From Thermoplasmata archaeon (lineage in GTDB: Archaea > Thermoplasmatota > E2 > UBA202 > JdFR-43), in assembly GCA_021161135.1 (NCBI GenBank), contig JAGHBD010000045.1, positions 1-6,577 on the forward strand: a stretch of DNA of 6,577 nt. Direction: 5' to 3'. Shown piece after piece: positions 5,824 through 6,577 of the stretch (position 1 is its first letter; the number at the start of each line of letters is the position of its first letter). Below the pieces are notes generated by a model. It worked only from the letters and a program-made list of their open reading frames with translations, was not told where the DNA came from and searched no databases. The translations under genes were made by a program, and so were the position numbers.

Positions 5824-5904
5824 CCGTTGATGATGACATATTGGGGATGCATGAAAAAAACTTGTGAATGACACATACCAATTGGAGATACGCAATTTTT
5901 AAAT
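5798..5904. repeat. Direct repeat of a promoter-like 16-mer, 91 bases apart
   Basis: TAGGCAATTTTTAAAT (5798-5813) and TACGCAATTTTTAAAT (5889-5904) differ at one position. A second pair, ATTGGGGAT (5840-5848) and ATTGGAGAT (5881-5889), lies between and next to them, each preceded by TGACA. The 152-base gap 5772-5923 thus looks partly duplicated. It holds no supported gene, only a 13-codon open frame without a ribosome binding site. The distal copy would place a second minus-strand start near 5870 with a leader of about 100 bases. Confidence 0.5.
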
Positions 5905-5913
5905 ATAGAAGGC

Positions 5914-5918
5914 TAAAA
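5914..5918 (-). terminator. Weak T-run after the response regulator gene
   Basis: On the minus strand five T follow the TGA at 5924-5926 within ten bases, and the promoter-like repeat begins shortly after. This could separate the regulator transcript from the tasA-like operon. The run is short and has no stem, so read-through is equally possible. Confidence 0.25.
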
Positions 5919-5923
5919 AGAGT

Positions 5924-6577
5924 TCAAATCAAAATTTCTCTGAGTTTATTTACCTTTGATATAAGTTCCATACCTTTCATAGTGGTAAAAAATATTCCTT
6001 CCCTTCCTTTTCTTCTCCATTGGAGATAGCCATTTTTAATTGCATACCATATATACTTTTTAATTGTTACCGAATTAAGATTTGCTCTATATAAAATATG
6101 GCTTTTCTTTGCTCCTCCTATGGAACACTCTAGTATTTTTGTTAAGATTGATAATGCATCTCTTTTCTTACAGAGATGATCAAAATCATCTGATAAATCT
6201 TTTACATTGGAAATCCATGAAGCAAAATGGATATAGGAGGAAAATCGATTTCCTAATTCATTAATGTTATCTTCACCTTTTACAATATAATCGATCACTC
6301 CTTTCTTAAAAGCATCCGCAGCTATTTTTTCATTTCCGTTCCCTGTTATCATAACAATAGGGGCTGTAATCCCTTTCCCTCTTATTTTATCCATTAAATC
6401 GAGTCCACAGATATCTGGAAGAAAGAAGTCCATCAATATAAGATGTATCTCCTCTCTTTCAATTATTTTAATAGCATCCTTTCCATTAGATGCCCAGATA
6501 AGCCTAAATTTTTGCTTTACATACCTTTCCAAAATTATTTCCAACAGTAAAAACGCCTCGGGATCATCCTCTATATA
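5924..6577 (-). CDS. Response regulator, REC plus archaeal winged-helix domain (5' end outside window)
   Basis: The frame is open to the right edge and 217 codons are visible; only the first few residues are missing. Numbering from the edge, Glu3-Asp4-Asp5 (YIEDDPEA) form the acidic pocket, Asp50 in LILMDFFLPD is the phospho-acceptor, Thr78 is in VMITGNG and Lys100 in DYIVKGEDN. All REC switch residues are therefore present. After a linker, about 132-216 forms a winged helix of the type common in archaeal regulators (HTH_45/Sso10a-like): RDALSILTKILE, GGAKKSHILYRANL, TIKKYIWYAIKNGYL, and a wing ending in FFTTMKGMELI. It is thus a likely DNA-binding response regulator driven by an unseen histidine kinase. 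An internal TTG at 6542-6544 could be taken for a start, but it would remove the acidic pocket, so the true start is upstream. It lies upstream of, and in the same direction as, the tasA-like/sipW genes, 152 bases away, and is a candidate regulator of them. Confidence 0.88.
   Translation of the reverse strand, partial: YIEDDPEAFLLLEIILERYVKQKFRLIWASNGKDAIKIIEREEIHLILMDFFLPDICGLDLMDKIRGKGITAPIVMITGNGNEKIAADAFKKGVIDYIVKGEDNINELGNRFSSYIHFASWISNVKDLSDDFDHLCKKRDALSILTKILECSIGGAKKSHILYRANLNSVTIKKYIWYAIKNGYLQWRRKGREGIFFTTMKGMELISKVNKLREILI

Noticed and set aside
5806..5850. 13-codon open frame on the minus strand in the promoter gap
   Set aside because: It is very short, has no ribosome binding site, and covers the proximal TATA box and repeat sequences; it is better explained as regulatory DNA.
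5878..5885. Palindrome CCAATTGG as an operator
   Set aside because: An isolated 8-base palindrome in AT-rich DNA is weak evidence and it has no second copy in the gap.
6542..6544. TTG as the start of the response regulator
   Set aside because: The frame continues upstream to the window edge and encodes YIEDDPEAFLL, the essential first strand and acidic pocket of a REC domain.

Overview
The window looks like a piece of an AT-rich archaeal genome, probably Euryarchaeota in the broad sense and plausibly Thermoplasmatota. Four things suggest this. TATA boxes sit 24-28 bases upstream of two start codons, as in leaderless archaeal transcripts. The signal peptidase is of the archaeal/ER type, with a Ser-His pair and no catalytic Lys. 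The response regulator carries a winged-helix output domain of the kind common in archaea. The transposase most resembles archaeal IS6-like DDE enzymes. No rRNA, tRNA or CRISPR array is visible, and the lineage is an inference.

Left part (1-1486): the 5' part of an insertion-sequence transposase on the minus strand runs off the left edge, with its TATA box, ribosome binding site and a probable IS end near 431. Directly beyond that end is a plus-strand gene for an Ntn-hydrolase of the C45/acyl-CoA:6-aminopenicillanate acyltransferase type. It seems to lack its N-terminal part, and the reading frame stays open back through the IS junction, so the element has probably cut this gene.

Middle part (1487-3348): a leaderless plus-strand unit encodes a 77-residue single-span membrane protein and, overlapping it by 26 bases, a COG2426-type 'small multidrug export' membrane protein. 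Next comes a separate leaderless gene for a GalE-like extended SDR nucleotide-sugar epimerase/dehydratase.

Right part (3340-6577, all minus strand): this is the most distinctive region. In transcription order it holds a response regulator (REC plus archaeal winged helix, cut by the right edge), a 152-base regulatory gap with two near-identical TATA regions, two TasA/camelysin-like secreted proteins, and a SipW-like signal peptidase. The second TasA-like protein has an EF-hand-like loop and an additional C-terminal domain of about 140 residues. A reasonable reading is a phosphorelay-controlled cassette that makes, processes and exports an extracellular fibre or matrix, analogous to bacterial tapA-sipW-tasA and to the TasA-like bundling pili reported from archaea. 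The gene families are clear; the filament role and its control by the response regulator are inferred from gene order.
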